Origin: Bacteroidales bacterium UBA1064
GTDB lineage: Bacteria > Bacteroidota > Bacteroidia > Bacteroidales > Tenuifilaceae
Reading direction: 5' to 3'
Assembly: GCA_002316235.1 (NCBI GenBank)
Contig: DCDD01000110.1
Span: 1 to 6,305, forward strand
DNA length: 6,305 nucleotides
Position numbers and translations under genes: made by a program. This document shows positions 6,092 to 6,305 of this stretch, piece by piece (within the stretch, counting starts at the first letter, position 1; each line of letters starts with the position of its first letter). The notes beneath the pieces were generated by a model. That model was not told where the DNA came from. It saw only the letters and a list, made by a program, of their open reading frames with translations, and did not search any database.

Positions 6092-6305
6092 CTACAGCTT
6101 GAGTTCCTGCTTTAGAATCGATTCGAGGGTTTCAACGCTAATCCGTTTGGCTATAATTTTTTTACCGGAATCGAGGACGTAAATAACAGGCGTGGAGTAA
6201 ATGTCGTAGAGGTTTCGGAAATTAGAGCTGAATGTAGGGTCCCAAACATTAATCCAGGTTAAGTCGTTCTTAGAAATGCTTTCCATCCATTTGGGCTGGT
6301 CGCCC
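6092..6305 (-). CDS. TlpA-like redoxin / thiol-disulfide isomerase, C-terminal part (partial)
   Basis: The frame is open to the right edge, so the start and most of the protein lie outside the window; 70 residues plus one extra base are seen. The visible part contains LTWINVWDP, then LYDIYSTPVIYVLDSGKKI, then IAKRISVETLE. This is the last third of a thioredoxin fold: the TP of STPVIYVLD carries the conserved cis-proline opposite the active-site cysteines, which would be upstream. The pattern is characteristic of Bacteroidota redoxin-domain proteins, often with N-terminal DUF4369 or DUF5106 domains and acting in the periplasm. The internal ATG at 6286 is not the real start, because coding sequence (GDQPKW) continues before it. 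It is in the same direction as the symporter but 283 nt away, so it is probably a separate transcription unit. No clear terminator follows it. Confidence 0.8.
   Translation of the reverse strand, partial: GDQPKWMESISKNDLTWINVWDPTFSSNFRNLYDIYSTPVIYVLDSGKKIIAKRISVETLESILKQELKL

Noticed and set aside
1..6305. CRISPR arrays, tRNA or rRNA genes, insertion sequence ends
   Set aside because: I saw no regularly spaced repeats, no cloverleaf or rRNA signature, and no transposase with flanking inverted repeats.

Overview
The window looks like a piece of a Bacteroidota chromosome, probably from an anaerobe. The evidence is the C-terminus of a TlpA-like redoxin of a type common in that phylum, weak or absent Shine-Dalgarno sequences, AT-rich 5' regions with a TATATTTG (-7-type) element, and ferredoxin-dependent 2-oxoacid metabolism. 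No taxonomic marker gene is present, so this is an inference.

Layout, left to right. The + strand carries only the last 30 codons of a membrane protein (1-93), probably a YugP-like zinc metallopeptidase. Next comes a ~577-bp stretch (94-670) with no convincing gene. It is unusually GC-rich for intergenic DNA here (about 50%) and holds a very strong GC hairpin (131-156). Beside it is a foldable segment (162-196) that weakly resembles the 3' end (domains V/VI) of a group II intron read on the minus strand.

The rest is on the minus strand. A four-gene cluster is read from right to left: a sodium:solute symporter (5808-4330), a family III (CaiB/BaiF) CoA-transferase (4349-3138), a 2-oxoacid:ferredoxin oxidoreductase alpha subunit (3160-2027), and a fused beta-gamma subunit of the same enzyme (1939-671). 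The first three genes overlap by 20 and 23 nt, so they are almost certainly one operon; the fourth follows after 87 nt. Upstream are a 283-bp AT-rich gap with a possible promoter and the 3' end of a redoxin gene that runs off the right edge.

A working model (inference): the symporter imports an organic acid with sodium. The oxidoreductase oxidatively decarboxylates a 2-oxoacid to acyl-CoA, CO2 and reduced ferredoxin, or runs in reverse. The CoA-transferase moves CoA between that acyl-CoA and a second acid, so the imported acid is activated without ATP. The substrate cannot be read from the sequence. The transferase has the catalytic Asp but not the glycine-rich loop of formyl-CoA:oxalate CoA-transferase, so simple oxalate use is not favoured. 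The most distinctive features are the beta-gamma fusion order and the lack of a ferredoxin-domain (delta) subunit in the window.
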